NCBI GenBank assembly: GCA_016195825.1
Contig: JACPYV010000080.1
Coordinates: 1 to 62,116 of the forward strand
Direction: 5' to 3'
Origin: Burkholderiales bacterium
GTDB taxonomy: Bacteria > Pseudomonadota > Gammaproteobacteria > Burkholderiales > Burkholderiaceae_C
DNA length: 62,116 nucleotides
Shown here piece by piece: positions 35,469-44,794 of this stretch (position 1 is the first letter of the stretch; the number at the start of each line of letters is the position of its first letter). Position numbers and translations under genes: made by a program. Under the pieces are notes generated by a model, which had not been told where the DNA came from, did not search any database, and saw nothing but the letters and a program-made list of their open reading frames with translations.

Positions 35469-36365
35469 ATGAACTATCCGACCCTCGAAGACGTCATCGG
35501 CGCGACGCCGCTCGTGCGCCTGCAGCGCCTGCTCGGGCCCGATGCGCGTGGCAACGTGATCCTGGCCAAGCTGGAGGGCAACAACCCGGCCGGCTCGGTG
35601 AAGGACCGCCCGGCAATCAGCATGATCCGGCGGGCGGAGGAGCGCGGCGAGATCAAGCCCGGCGACACCCTGATCGAGGCCACCTCGGGCAACACCGGCA
35701 TTGCGCTGGCCATGGCTGCAGCCATCCGCGGCTACCGCATGGTGCTGATCATGCCGGAGGACTTGTCCATCGAGCGCGCGCAGACGATGAAGGCCTTCGG
35801 CGCCGAGCTGATCCTCACGCCCAGGACCGGCGGCATGGAATACGCCCGCGACCTGGCCGAGCAGATGGCGAGCGAAGGCAAGGGCCGGGTGCTGGACCAG
35901 TTCGCCAACGCCGACAACCCGCGCGTGCACTACGAGACCACTGGCCCCGAGCTGTGGAAGGACACGGGCGGACGCATCACCCATTTCGTCAGCGCCATGG
36001 GGACGACGGGCACCATCACAGGCGTGTCGCGCTACCTGAAGGAGCAGAACCCGGCCGTGCGCATCGTCGGTGCGCAGCCGGCCGAGGGGTCGCGCATCCC
36101 TGGCATCCGCAAGTGGCCCGAGGCCTACCTGCCGAAGATCTACGACCCCAGCGGCGTGGATGAGCTTGTGCTGGTCAGTCAGAACGACGCCGAGGACATG
36201 GCGCGGCGCCTGGCGCGCGAGGAGGGCTTGTTTGCCGGTATCTCGGCGGCGGGTGCCTGCTGGGTGGCGCTGCAGATCGCGCGCAGCGTCGAAAACGCGA
36301 CCATCGCCTTCATCGTCTGCGATCGCGGCGACCGCTACCTGTCGACGGGCGTGTTCCCGGCATGA
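35469..36365 (+). CDS. cysM: Cysteine synthase B
   Basis: 298 residues. PLP enzyme making cysteine from O-acetylserine and sulfide or thiosulfate. PLP lysine in NNPAGSVKDRPA (about residue 44), phosphate/substrate loop EATSGNTGIALAMAAA, and the PLP phosphate cradle GTTGTITG. Length and IGATPLVRLQRL start fit CysM rather than CysK. It begins 94 nt after the tRNA. A Nudix gene and tusA lie downstream on the same strand. Confidence 0.95.
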   Translation: MNYPTLEDVIGATPLVRLQRLLGPDARGNVILAKLEGNNPAGSVKDRPAISMIRRAEERGEIKPGDTLIEATSGNTGIALAMAAAIRGYRMVLIMPEDLSIERAQTMKAFGAELILTPRTGGMEYARDLAEQMASEGKGRVLDQFANADNPRVHYETTGPELWKDTGGRITHFVSAMGTTGTITGVSRYLKEQNPAVRIVGAQPAEGSRIPGIRKWPEAYLPKIYDPSGVDELVLVSQNDAEDMARRLAREEGLFAGISAAGACWVALQIARSVENATIAFIVCDRGDRYLSTGVFPA

Positions 36366-36430
36366 GCCAAGCCCGGCCGCCCGAAGGGGCTCGCCTCCCT
36401 CTGGGGGGACAGCGCGAAGCGCGAAGGATG
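36366..36430 (-). repeat. Dispersed intergenic repeat, copy R8
   Basis: CCCGGCCGCCCGAAGGGGC, a CTCTGGGGGGAC core, and GCGCGAAGCGCGAAGG. It is inverted relative to R7. It fills the cysM-Nudix spacer. Confidence 0.6.
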
Positions 36431-36435
36431 CATCC

Positions 36436-36978
36436 ATGAAGCCCTATCGTTTCTGTCCCGACTGCGCGACCGAACTGGCGCTGATCACGCAGGCCGAGGA
36501 TGGCGGCGACAAGGAGAGGCTGCGTTGCCCAGCCTGCGGCTTCACGCACTGGAACAACCCCACGCCGGTTCTGGCGGCGGTCATCGAGTGCGTGGACCGC
36601 GACGGCCAGGTGCTGCTGGCGCGCAATGCGGCCTGGCCGGGGCGCTTCTTCGGGCTGATCACCGGTTTCCTGGAGGCCGGCGAGTCGCCCGAGGAGGGCA
36701 TACGCCGCGAGATTGCCGAGGAGACCTCGCTGACGGTGGACTCGCTCGATCTGCTGGGCGTCTGGGACTTTCAGCGCATGAACCAGATCATCATTGCCTA
36801 TCACGCGGCGGCGCGCGGCGAGATCCGGCTGTCTCCCGAACTCGTCGAGTACAAGCTTATTGCGCCGCAGGACGTACGCTGCTGGCCGCAGGGCACGGGT
36901 CAGGCTCTGGCGACCTGGCTGCGCTCGCGCGGTATCGAGCCGAAGTGGCTGGACCTGCCAGACATGAAGCGAGAATGA
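36436..36978 (+). CDS. Nudix hydrolase with N-terminal zinc ribbon (NudC-like)
   Basis: 180 residues. An N-terminal zinc ribbon CPDC ... CPAC (about residues 8-35) is followed by a Nudix domain whose box begins GFLEAGESPEEG and contains RREIAEET; the glycine normally preceding the last hydrophobic position is Ser. The ribbon plus Nudix layout resembles NADH pyrophosphatase NudC, but the protein is shorter and lacks the NudC N-terminal domain. Hydrolyses a nucleoside diphosphate-linked compound; substrate not determined. Located 4 nt before tusA. Confidence 0.87.
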   Translation: MKPYRFCPDCATELALITQAEDGGDKERLRCPACGFTHWNNPTPVLAAVIECVDRDGQVLLARNAAWPGRFFGLITGFLEAGESPEEGIRREIAEETSLTVDSLDLLGVWDFQRMNQIIIAYHAAARGEIRLSPELVEYKLIAPQDVRCWPQGTGQALATWLRSRGIEPKWLDLPDMKRE

Positions 36979-36982
36979 TCCG

Positions 36983-37210
36983 ATGGACGTTCAAAGAGAA
37001 CTCGACACCCGCGGCCTGAACTGCCCCCTGCCCATCCTGAAGGCCAAGAAGGCGCTGGCTGAGATGCACAGCGGCGAGCTGCTGCGGGTCGTCTCGACCG
37101 ACCCGGGCTCGATGCGCGACTTCCAGGCCTTTGCGCGCCAGACCGGCAACGAGCTGGTGGCGCAGAACTCGTCGGCCGACGAGTTCGTCCATGTGCTCAG
37201 GCGTCGATAG
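36983..37210 (+). CDS. TusA-family sulfurtransferase
   Basis: 75 residues. The family motif LDTRGLNCPLPILKAKKAL carries the active Cys in CPxP (about residue 14). TusA-like proteins relay persulfide sulfur, for example to tRNA 2-thiolation or molybdopterin synthesis. Follows the Nudix gene by 4 nt and lies near cysM, giving a small sulfur-related cluster. Whether it is the true TusA or a paralogue cannot be told here. Confidence 0.9.
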   Translation: MDVQRELDTRGLNCPLPILKAKKALAEMHSGELLRVVSTDPGSMRDFQAFARQTGNELVAQNSSADEFVHVLRRR

Positions 37211-37213
37211 TCC

Positions 37214-37300
37214 TTCCCCTACCGTCTTCGCCGGCCCCCTCCAGGGGGGGGCTCCGCTGGCGCCCCGGCAAAGCCGGTTCTGCGGCGGCCACTGGGGAAG
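37214..37300 (+). repeat. Dispersed intergenic repeat, copy R9
   Basis: Core CCCCCTCCAGGGGGGGCTCC followed by GGCGCCCCGGCAAAGCCGG and GGCGGCCACTGGGG, the same order of parts as R6. Confidence 0.65.
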
Positions 37301-37323
37301 GCAATGGGCACAAGCCCTTCGGC

Positions 37324-38208
37324 TTAGAGTGCGAGCCCTTGCAGGAATTCCTTGAATCCCGGGCCCAGCTGCGGGTGGGCCAGCGCCAGTTCGACGTTCG
37401 CCTGCAGGAAGCCTTCCTTGCTGCCGCAGTCGTAGCGCTTGCCTTCGTAGCGGTAGGCAAACACCTTCTCGCGGCGCAGCAGGCCGGCGATGCCGTCGGT
37501 CAGCTGGATTTCGCCGCCCACGCCACGCGGCTGGTTGGCGATCTCGTGGAAGACTCCCGGCGTCAGGATGTAGCGGCCGGCCACACCCAGGCGCGACGGG
37601 GCGTCCTCGGGGGCGGGCTTCTCGACGATGCGGGTCACGTCCATGAGGCTGCCGTTGACCTGGGTGCCGGCCACGATGCCGTAGCGGCGCGTGTGCTCGG
37701 CCGGCACTTCCTGCACGGCCAGGATGGAGGCGCGCCAGTCGGCGAACTGCTCGACCATCTGCTTCAGGATGGGCGTCTCGCCCACCATCAGGTCATCGGC
37801 CAGCAGCACGGCGAAGGGCTCGTTGCCGACCAGGCGCTGGCCGCACAGCACCGCGTGGCCCAGGCCCAGCGCCTGCGCCTGGCGCACGTAGATGCATTCC
37901 ATGTCGTCGGGCTTGACCGAGCGCACGACCTCCAGCAGCTCCTGCTTGCCGGCGTTCTCCAGCGCCACCTCCAGCTCGAAGGTCATGTCGAAATGGTCTT
38001 CGATGGGGCGCTTGTGGCGGCCGGTGACGAAGATCATCTCGCGCACGCCGGCGGCGTAGGCCTCTTCCACCGCGTACTGGATCAGCGGCTTGTCCACGAC
38101 CGGCAACATCTCCTTGGGCTGGGCCTTGGTGGCCGGCAGGAAGCGCGTGCCGAGGCCCGCGACGGGGAAGATGGCTTTGGTGATCGGCGATTTGGGCGAG
38201 GAGGCCAT
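37324..38208 (-). CDS. galU: UTP-glucose-1-phosphate uridylyltransferase
   Basis: 294 residues. Makes UDP-glucose for polysaccharide and envelope synthesis. N-terminal nucleotide-binding motif [21 protein letters not shown], then [21 protein letters not shown] and the C-terminal substrate region [11 protein letters not shown] ... [14 protein letters not shown] 38208 is used; an in-frame ATG two codons upstream (38214) is equally possible. No clear ribosome-binding site for either. Flanked by repeat R9 downstream. Confidence 0.95.
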   Translation of the reverse strand: MASSPKSPITKAIFPVAGLGTRFLPATKAQPKEMLPVVDKPLIQYAVEEAYAAGVREMIFVTGRHKRPIEDHFDMTFELEVALENAGKQELLEVVRSVKPDDMECIYVRQAQALGLGHAVLCGQRLVGNEPFAVLLADDLMVGETPILKQMVEQFADWRASILAVQEVPAEHTRRYGIVAGTQVNGSLMDVTRIVEKPAPEDAPSRLGVAGRYILTPGVFHEIANQPRGVGGEIQLTDGIAGLLRREKVFAYRYEGKRYDCGSKEGFLQANVELALAHPQLGPGFKEFLQGLAL

Positions 38209-38295
38209 GGACATACACTGGTTTGAACAAGGGCGCGGCGATTGTGTCACGGGGGGTGTGACGGTTATGACCCTTGAGTTGGCCACACACAGAGC

Positions 38296-39240
38296 ATGAC
38301 CGTCCTGATATTGGAACCGCTGGAAGCCGAGGTCGTGCAGTGGCTCGCCGAGCGTCATGACGCCCGTTTCGCGCCCGAACTCGTGGGGGACCCGGAGGGA
38401 TTGCTGGAGGTCTTGCCAGGGGCGCGCGCGCTGATCGCGCCCCCTGAGGTCCGCATCGATGCCCAGTTGCTGCGCGGCGCGCGGATGCTGCGCGCCATCG
38501 GCCGCGCCAGTGGCGGGGCCGACAACATCGACGTTGAGGCCTGCCGCAAGGCCGGCGTGGAGGTGGTGCGCTCGCAGGCGTCCACGGCCAGCGCCGAGGC
38601 CGAGTTCGCCATCGGTGCGCTGCTCAGCCTGTTGCGGCGCGTGCCTGTCGAGGGCAGTGACGGCCTCAAGGTGGGGCGCGAGCTGGGTTGCTCGACGATA
38701 GGCGTGCTGGGCCTGACGCCGACGGCCCAGGTGCTGGCGCAGCTGTTGCAGGCGTTCGGGGCCCGCGTCATCGGCTACGACCCCGCGGTTCACCCCAGCG
38801 ACGCGGCCTGGGCGCGCTGGGGCATCGAGGCCATGGGCCTGGGTCAGCTGGTGGAGCACAGCGACGGCCTGGTGCTGCTGCTGCCGTACTTTGACCGCTA
38901 TCGCGGCCTGATCGGCGAGCGCCAGCTGGAGAACGCGCGGTCTGGCCAGATTCTCGTGGGCCTGAGTCAGTCGGGATTGCTGGACGAGGTAGCCCTGGCG
39001 CGGGCACTGCGCAGCGGCAGGCTGCTGGCCGCCTGGTTCGATAGCCTGGAGCCCGGCTGGCTGGAGTCGGGCCGGCCGTTGAACGGCATTGCCACGTTGC
39101 AGGTGACCCCGCGGCTGGCCGGCACGACGCGTGAGTCCCGCGTGCGCGCGGCCTGGGCCGTGGCACGCGCCATCGACGGGCTGCTGGGCCCGCCGCCCAA
39201 CGGAAGCAAGGCGCAGACCCAGGCCGTCGACTTTTACTGA
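38296..39240 (+). CDS. D-2-hydroxyacid dehydrogenase-like protein with degenerate active site
   Basis: 314 residues with the two-domain D-2-hydroxyacid dehydrogenase fold: [18 protein letters not shown] resembles the family RxGxGxDNID segment, then a Rossmann core [16 protein letters not shown] with acidic YDP afterwards. Expected functional residues are altered: the third glycine of GxGxxG is missing, the catalytic Arg of the NxARG motif is replaced in [13 protein letters not shown], and the catalytic His of the TPH motif is Arg in VTPRLAG. It is therefore likely a non-canonical or inactive member, perhaps a binding or regulatory protein. Convergent with valS, overlapping by 7 nt. Confidence 0.8.
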   Translation: MTVLILEPLEAEVVQWLAERHDARFAPELVGDPEGLLEVLPGARALIAPPEVRIDAQLLRGARMLRAIGRASGGADNIDVEACRKAGVEVVRSQASTASAEAEFAIGALLSLLRRVPVEGSDGLKVGRELGCSTIGVLGLTPTAQVLAQLLQAFGARVIGYDPAVHPSDAAWARWGIEAMGLGQLVEHSDGLVLLLPYFDRYRGLIGERQLENARSGQILVGLSQSGLLDEVALARALRSGRLLAAWFDSLEPGWLESGRPLNGIATLQVTPRLAGTTRESRVRAAWAVARAIDGLLGPPPNGSKAQTQAVDFY

Positions 39241-42050
39241 GGCGGCAGCCGGTCCAGTTGCTCGCGCAGGCGGGTCACCGTCTCCTTGAAGCCGGCCACG
39301 CGGGCGCGTTCCTGCTCCACGACAGCAGCGGGCGCGCGGGCGACGAAGCTCTCGTTACCCAGCTTGGCCTCGGCCTTGACGATCTCGCCTTCCAGCCGCG
39401 TGGCTTCCTTGGTTAGGCGGGCGCGCTCGGCCTCGACGTCGATCTCCACCTTCAGTGCAAGCTTGGCCGCGCCATGCACCAGCACCGGCGACGTGGCGCT
39501 CTGCCTGGTGAACTCGGCCTCATCAGCAATCAGTTCGACGGCGCTGAGCTTGGCCAGCACCTTCAGCACGGCGGCGGCTTCCGACAGAAAGCCCAGATCG
39601 CCGCCCACCAGCAGCGGCACGCGCTCGGCCGGGCTCAGCGCCATCTCGCTGCGCAAGCTGCGCGTCGTGCCGACGACGTCCTTGAGCTGGGCCATCCAGG
39701 CGTCCGCAGCCGGGTCGATGCGCTCGGGCTGGGCCACGGGGTAGGACGCCTGGCCGATGTAGTCGGTCGCCTTGCGGCCGGCCACGGGGGCCACGGTCTG
39801 CCACAGCTCTTCGGTGATGAAGGGCGCGATCGGGTGAAGCAGGCGCAGCGTGGTCTCCAGCACTCGGATCAGCGTGCGGCGGGTGGCGCGCTGTTGCGAT
39901 TCGTCGCCGGTCTGGATCTGAACCTTGGCGATCTCCAGGTACCAGTCGCAGTACTCGTCCCAGACGAAGCTGTAGATCGCGTTGGCGACGTTGTCGAGGC
40001 GGTACTCGGCAAAGCCCTGGGCCACGGCGGCTTCCACGCGCTGCAGCTCGCTGCTGATCCAGCGGTCCGCCTGGCTGAACTTGTTGTAGCCGGGCGGGCA
40101 GGCACCCTGGTCGTGCGCGAGGCCGCAATCCTGGCCCTCTGTGTTCATCAGCACGAAGCGTGTCGCGTTCCAGAGCTTGTTGCAGAAGTTGCGGTAGCCC
40201 TCGCAGCGCTTGGTGTCGAAGTTGATGTTGCGGCCGAGGGACGCGTACGACGCCATCGTGAAGCGAAGTGCGTCAGCGCCGTAGGCGGGCATGCCTTCGG
40301 GGAACTCCTTCTTCACGCGGGCGGCGACCTTGGGTGCCGTTTCGGGCTTGCGCAGGCCCTGGGTGGACTTCTGGATCAGCGTGTCGAGGTCCACACCCTG
40401 GATCAGGTCCACCGGGTCCAGCACGTTGCCCTCGCTCTTGCTCATCTTCTGGCCCTGCGAGTCGCGCACCAGGCCGTGGATGTAGACGTCCTTGAACGGC
40501 ACCTTGCCGGTGAAGTGCGTCGTCATCATGATCATCCGGGCGACCCAGAAGAAGATGATGTCGTAGCCGGTCACGAGCACGGACGACGGCAGGAACAGCT
40601 CCTGCTCCAGCGTCTTCTCGGGCCAGCCCAGCGTGGAGAAGGGCACCAGTGCCGAGGAGTACCAGGTGTCCAGCACGTCGGGGTCGCGGGTCAGCTCGCC
40701 CAGGTAGCCCGCAGCCTTGGCGCGGGCTTGCGCCTCCTCCTCGCTGCGTGCGACGAACAGCTCGCCGCCCGTGCCGTACCAGGCCGGGATCTGGTGGCCC
40801 CACCACAGCTGGCGCGAGATGCACCAGTCCTGCAGGTTGCCCATCCAGTGGTTGTAGGTGTTGACCCACTGCTCGGGGTGGAACTTGACGGCACCGGTGT
40901 CGACGGCCGCGATCGCCTTGTCGGCAATGCTCTTGCCGTCCGCGCCCGGCTTGGTGACGGCGACAAACCACTGGTCGGTCAGCATGGGCTCGATGACCTG
41001 GCCGGTGCGCTCGCAGCGCGGCACCTGCAGCTTGTGCTTCTTGACTTCGACCAGCAGGCCCAGCGCCTCCAGGTCGGCCACGACGCGCTTGCGGGCGACG
41101 AAGCGGTCCAGTCCGCGGTAGGTCTCGGGCGCGTTGTCGTTGATGCGGGCCTGCAGGTCGAGCACCGCGATCATCGGCAGCTTGTGGCGCTGGCCGACGG
41201 CGTAGTCGTTGGTGTCATGTGCCGGCGTGACCTTGACGACGCCGGTACCGAACTCGCGGTCCACGTAGTCGTCGGCAATCACCGGGATCTCGCGGTCCGT
41301 CAGCGGCAGCTGGACCAGCTTGCCGATCAGCGCCGCGTAGCGCTCGTCCTCGGGGTGGACCATGACAGCCACGTCGCCCAGCATGGTCTCGGGGCGGGTC
41401 GTGGCGACCACCACCGAGCCCGAACCATCGGCCAGCGGGTAGCGGATGTGCCACAGTGAGCCGTCTTCCTCTTCGGAGTTCACCTCCAGGTCGGACACGG
41501 CGGACTGCAGCACTGGGTCCCAGCTCACCAGGCGGGTGCCGCGGTAGATCAGTCCCTCCTCGTACAGGCGCACGAAGGTCTCGACGACGACGGTGGACAG
41601 CTTCTCGTCCATCGTGAAGTACTCGTGGCCCCAGCTCACCGAGTCGCCCAGGCGGCGCATCTGGCCGGTGATGGTGTCGCCGGACTGCTGCTTCCAGTCC
41701 CACACGCGGGCGACGAAGTTCTTGCGGCCCAGCTCTTTGCGGCTGCTGCCCGCGGCCTGCAGCTGGCGCTCCACGACGATCTGCGTGGCGATGCCCGCGT
41801 GGTCCGTGCCCGGCACCCACAGCGTGTTGTCGCCTTTCATGCGGTGGTAGCGCGTCAGCGAGTCCATCACCGTTTGGTTGAAGGCGTGGCCCATGTGCAG
41901 CGTGCCCGTCACGTTGGGCGGCGGCAGCTGGATGCTGAACGAGGGCTTGGCAGTGTCCAGCGTCGGCGCATACAGGCCGCTGGCCTCCCACTTCGGGCCC
42001 CAATGGGCTTCCAGGGCGGCGGGTTCGAAGGACTTGGCAAGTTCGGTCAC
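39234..42050 (-). CDS. valS: Valyl-tRNA synthetase
   Basis: 938 residues, full-length class I synthetase. HIGH-type motif in [15 protein letters not shown] (about 45-58), editing domain with [21 protein letters not shown] and the [11 protein letters not shown] region, KMSKS in [14 protein letters not shown] (about 540), anticodon-binding domain and the C-terminal coiled coil starting [17 protein letters not shown]. No missing motifs. A 20-bp perfect palindrome lies just upstream of the start (42068-42087). Confidence 0.97.
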   Translation of the reverse strand: MTELAKSFEPAALEAHWGPKWEASGLYAPTLDTAKPSFSIQLPPPNVTGTLHMGHAFNQTVMDSLTRYHRMKGDNTLWVPGTDHAGIATQIVVERQLQAAGSSRKELGRKNFVARVWDWKQQSGDTITGQMRRLGDSVSWGHEYFTMDEKLSTVVVETFVRLYEEGLIYRGTRLVSWDPVLQSAVSDLEVNSEEEDGSLWHIRYPLADGSGSVVVATTRPETMLGDVAVMVHPEDERYAALIGKLVQLPLTDREIPVIADDYVDREFGTGVVKVTPAHDTNDYAVGQRHKLPMIAVLDLQARINDNAPETYRGLDRFVARKRVVADLEALGLLVEVKKHKLQVPRCERTGQVIEPMLTDQWFVAVTKPGADGKSIADKAIAAVDTGAVKFHPEQWVNTYNHWMGNLQDWCISRQLWWGHQIPAWYGTGGELFVARSEEEAQARAKAAGYLGELTRDPDVLDTWYSSALVPFSTLGWPEKTLEQELFLPSSVLVTGYDIIFFWVARMIMMTTHFTGKVPFKDVYIHGLVRDSQGQKMSKSEGNVLDPVDLIQGVDLDTLIQKSTQGLRKPETAPKVAARVKKEFPEGMPAYGADALRFTMASYASLGRNINFDTKRCEGYRNFCNKLWNATRFVLMNTEGQDCGLAHDQGACPPGYNKFSQADRWISSELQRVEAAVAQGFAEYRLDNVANAIYSFVWDEYCDWYLEIAKVQIQTGDESQQRATRRTLIRVLETTLRLLHPIAPFITEELWQTVAPVAGRKATDYIGQASYPVAQPERIDPAADAWMAQLKDVVGTTRSLRSEMALSPAERVPLLVGGDLGFLSEAAAVLKVLAKLSAVELIADEAEFTRQSATSPVLVHGAAKLALKVEIDVEAERARLTKEATRLEGEIVKAEAKLGNESFVARAPAAVVEQERARVAGFKETVTRLREQLDRLPPQ

Positions 42051-42067
42051 GGGCTTGTCTCGGCTGA

Positions 42068-42087
42068 CGCTCCGTGCGCACGGAGCG
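42068..42087. promoter_or_regulatory. 20-bp perfect palindrome upstream of valS
   Basis: CGCTCCGTGCGCACGGAGCG, with no spacer, located 18-37 nt before the valS ATG in the divergent region shared with the Spy-like/ferredoxin cassette. It could be a protein operator or an mRNA hairpin. The remainder of 42051-42238 shows no gene. Confidence 0.4.
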
Positions 42088-42238
42088 ATATCGTCATGGG
42101 AGGGAAGGGCGATTTTAGGGGGCGACCCCGATACAAAACGAAACCCGGCGATACCCCGTCGAGATGCTCTTTAGAGGGGTGCTCGGAATGATGCATGCCA
42201 TCCCAACCCCGGGCCTCGAGCGCCCACGGAGCATCACC

Positions 42239-42679
42239 ATGAACTTTTTTCGTCGCTGGCACGCGCACCACGAATTTCGCCATCATTTCGGTCACGACCA
42301 CCATGGCCATCACCTCGGCCGTCGTGCTGATGGTTTTGCCGACCACCTCCTCGCCCGAGTGGGCGCTAAGCTGGACCTGGACCACGAGCAGCAGCGCCGG
42401 CTCAGCGCCTGGGTCGAGCAACTCCAGCAGCAGCGCGACGCGCTGAGCGGCCTGGCCCGTGGGGCGGCGCTGTCGGGGCTGATCGCCGGCGAGCAGTTCG
42501 CGCGCAGCGAGGCCCAGCAGTTGCTGGACGCCAAGCTGGACGCGCTGCGCGCCGCCGGCCCCAGTGTGGTCACCGCCTTCGCCGAGTTCTTCGACTCGCT
42601 GGACGACGAGCAGCGTCAGGTCCTGCGCTTCATGATGCGGCGTATCGGCCCGGGTCGTCGTCAGCGGGACGCGGCGTGA
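42239..42679 (+). CDS. His-rich Spy/CpxP-like protein without signal peptide
   Basis: 146 residues. The N-terminus is extremely histidine-rich (HAHHEFRHHFGHDHHGHH, residues about 8-25), followed by a helical region with two LTxxQ-like motifs: LDLDHEQQRRL (about 46-56) and LDDEQRQVLRF (about 120-130). This is the Spy/CpxP body plan, but no export signal is visible from ATG 42239 or from in-frame upstream codons. It may therefore be cytoplasmic, or be inserted by its own N-terminal segment. The His cluster suggests divalent metal binding (Ni, Zn or Cu). First gene of a four-gene cassette with ferredoxin, response regulator and kinase, overlapping the next by 4 nt. Confidence 0.72.
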   Translation: MNFFRRWHAHHEFRHHFGHDHHGHHLGRRADGFADHLLARVGAKLDLDHEQQRRLSAWVEQLQQQRDALSGLARGAALSGLIAGEQFARSEAQQLLDAKLDALRAAGPSVVTAFAEFFDSLDDEQRQVLRFMMRRIGPGRRQRDAA

Positions 42680-43011
42680 TCGTGATGGACGCCAGTTGCG
42701 GCACGCAGCCCCGCGGCCGCTTCATGCCCTACATCGACCGCAACCGCTGCGAGGGCAAGGGCGACTGCATCGCCGTCTGCCCCTTCAACGTCTTCAGCGT
42801 GGGCAAGCTGGCGTCGGCCGAGCGCCAGGGCCTGAGCCTGTTCGGCAGGCTGCGTGGCATGGCGCATGGCTGGGAGCAGGCCTTCACACCCAACGCCGCA
42901 GCTTGCGAGGCCTGTGGCCACTGCGTCAGCGCCTGCCCGGAGCGCGCCATCACGCTGGTGAGGGCGCCCGGGCAAAATCGACCGCGACATGCACCGACTT
43001 CTGCTGATTGA
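42676..43011 (+). CDS. 4Fe-4S dicluster-type ferredoxin within a two-component operon
   Basis: 111 residues. Two cluster motifs: CEGKGDCIAVCP, which has Lys where the second Cys normally stands and so resembles a 3Fe-4S or modified site, and a complete CEACGHCVSACP for a 4Fe-4S cluster. About 40 residues containing LFGRLRGMAHGWEQAF separate them. GTG 42676 overlaps the Spy-like stop as GTGA; ATG 42685 or 42724 are alternative starts. The last 23 nt overlap the response regulator gene. Electron-transfer or redox-sensing role is inferred from the cluster motifs and operon context. Confidence 0.82.
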   Translation: MIVMDASCGTQPRGRFMPYIDRNRCEGKGDCIAVCPFNVFSVGKLASAERQGLSLFGRLRGMAHGWEQAFTPNAAACEACGHCVSACPERAITLVRAPGQNRPRHAPTSAD

Positions 43012-43702
43012 CGACGACGAGGCGCTGGCCGGCCCGCTGACGCAGTTCCTGGCCCGCTTTGACCTTCAACTCGAAGCCGTCACCCGGCCCAGCGCCGCGT
43101 TGCGGCGGCTGGGCACCGAGCGTTTCGACGCACTCATCCTCGATGGCATGCTGCCCGAGATGGACGGCTTCGAGTTCTGCAAGCGGTTGCGCGCCGGGGC
43201 CGATGCGTGGCGCGACATCCCTGTGCTGATGCTGACGGCACGCGGCGACCTGACCGATCGAGTCGTGGGCCTGGAGCTAGGGGCTGACGACTACCTGCCC
43301 AAGCCCTTCGAGCCGCGCGAGCTGGCGGCGCGTCTGCAGACCATCCTGCGCCGCACCCGGCTGGCACCGGTGGCCGCGCCGGCCACGGCGCAGCCCGCAG
43401 CTAGGCTCACGTTCGAGGGCCTGGAGATCGACACCTCGCGCCGCGAGGTGCGCTGTGCCGGCGGCCTGGTCGAGCTGACCGGCACGGAGTACGAGCTGCT
43501 GGTGATGCTGGCCCGCGAGCCGGGCAAGGTCTTCTCGCGCGACGACATCCTGAACCGGCTGCGCGGCCAGGAGGCCGACCTCTACACCCGCGCCGTGGAC
43601 ATCCTCGTCAGCCGACTGCGCCGCAAGCTGGAGCCGCTGGCCGCGCTGAAGACGCTGCGCAACGCCGGCTACTGCTTTGCGCTGCCGGCGACATCTTCAT
43701 GA
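42989..43702 (+). CDS. OmpR-family response regulator of the ferredoxin cassette
   Basis: 237 residues. Receiver with LLLIDDDEALA, phospho-Asp in LILDGMLPEMDG (about 51) and Lys in YLPKPFEPREL. Winged-helix output domain (about 135-232) ending in LRNAGYCFALP. Clearly paralogous to the regulator at 1874-2593 (both share LGADDYL.KPFEPREL). It overlaps the ferredoxin gene by 23 nt and the kinase gene by the 4-nt ATGA, so all four genes are translationally coupled. Confidence 0.92.
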   Translation: MHRLLLIDDDEALAGPLTQFLARFDLQLEAVTRPSAALRRLGTERFDALILDGMLPEMDGFEFCKRLRAGADAWRDIPVLMLTARGDLTDRVVGLELGADDYLPKPFEPRELAARLQTILRRTRLAPVAAPATAQPAARLTFEGLEIDTSRREVRCAGGLVELTGTEYELLVMLAREPGKVFSRDDILNRLRGQEADLYTRAVDILVSRLRRKLEPLAALKTLRNAGYCFALPATSS

Positions 43703-44781
43703 GGCCGCAGCACCCCTACGACCACCACTGGCGCGAGCGCAAGCGCCGCAAGCAGCGCCGGATGGAGCAGGCCCTGCAGCGCGACATGAACTGGCACTGG
43801 CGTGCACGGCACCGCTGGCACCAGCGCTGGCACCGTCAGCATGCCCAGTTCAAGCATTCGCTGGGTGCGCGGCTGATCGCCGTCTTCTTCGCGCTGGCGC
43901 TCGCCAGCAGCGCCATCTTGTGGGTCTCCGAGGGCAGCCCCTACGGCCTGCTGTGGGCGGTGCCGGCGCTGTTGCTGGTCACCTGCCTGGCCTTCGGCGC
44001 GATCCGCCACATGGTCTGGCCGCTGCACGCACTGGCCCTGGGTGCCGAGGCCTTTGGTCGAGGCCATTTCGCGCACCGCGTGCCGGTCATCCATCGCGAC
44101 GAGATCGGCGACCTGGCGATGCGCTTCAACCAGATGGCCGCCGACATCCAGGCCATGCTTGACGGCAAGCGTGCGTTGCTGCTGGCCATCAGCCACGAGC
44201 TGCGCAGCCCGCTGACGCGCGCGCGGCTGCATGCCGAGATGGTGGGAGAAGGCGAGTCGCGCGACGCGTTACTGGACGAGCTGGCGCAGATGCGAGAGCT
44301 GATCACGGCCCTGCTGGAGAGCGAGCGGCTGGGCAGCGGCCACAGCGCGCTGCAGCTGAGCGACTGCGACCTGGCCGAGCTGGTGCGGGAACAGGCCCAT
44401 CCGGGCGTGGAGCTGCTCGTCGAGCCGGGCCTGCCGACGACGCTGAAGCTGGACCGGCTGCGCGTGCAGCTGCTGCTGCGCAACCTCGTCCACAACGCGC
44501 TGCGTCACAACAACGCGGCGCGCGGCGCGGTGCAGCTCACGCTGGCCCTTGACGGCGACGGCGTGCGCCTGAGCGTGCGTGACTTCGGCCCCGGCGTGCC
44601 GCCCGAGGCCTTGGCGCAGCTGGGCCAGCCCTTCTACCGGCCGGATGCGGCCCGCACACGGCACGAGGGAGGGGTGGGGCTGGGCCTGTGCCTGTGCCGG
44701 CTGGTGGCTGAGGCCCACGGCAGCCGGTTGGTGCTGCGTAACGCCGAGCCCGGCTTCGAGGCGTCGGCACGCTTCAGCTGA
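43699..44781 (+). CDS. Sensor histidine kinase with His/Trp/Arg-rich cytoplasmic N-terminus
   Basis: 360 residues. Residues 1-55 are strongly basic and rich in His and Trp (for example NWHWRARHRWHQRWHRQH). Then TM1 about 57-78, a very short periplasmic loop (SEGSPYG), TM2 about 84-105, HAMP, H-box AISHELRSPLTRARL (His about 166), N-box NLVHNALRHN, DFGPGVP and GVGLGLCLCR. With almost no periplasmic domain it probably senses an intracellular or membrane signal; the N-terminal His/Trp region is a candidate metal- or redox-responsive input, possibly via the ferredoxin or the His-rich Spy-like protein. Input is inferred, kinase identity is firm. Confidence 0.9.
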   Translation: MRPQHPYDHHWRERKRRKQRRMEQALQRDMNWHWRARHRWHQRWHRQHAQFKHSLGARLIAVFFALALASSAILWVSEGSPYGLLWAVPALLLVTCLAFGAIRHMVWPLHALALGAEAFGRGHFAHRVPVIHRDEIGDLAMRFNQMAADIQAMLDGKRALLLAISHELRSPLTRARLHAEMVGEGESRDALLDELAQMRELITALLESERLGSGHSALQLSDCDLAELVREQAHPGVELLVEPGLPTTLKLDRLRVQLLLRNLVHNALRHNNAARGAVQLTLALDGDGVRLSVRDFGPGVPPEALAQLGQPFYRPDAARTRHEGGVGLGLCLCRLVAEAHGSRLVLRNAEPGFEASARFS

Positions 44782-44794
44782 GAGCCTGCTAACC

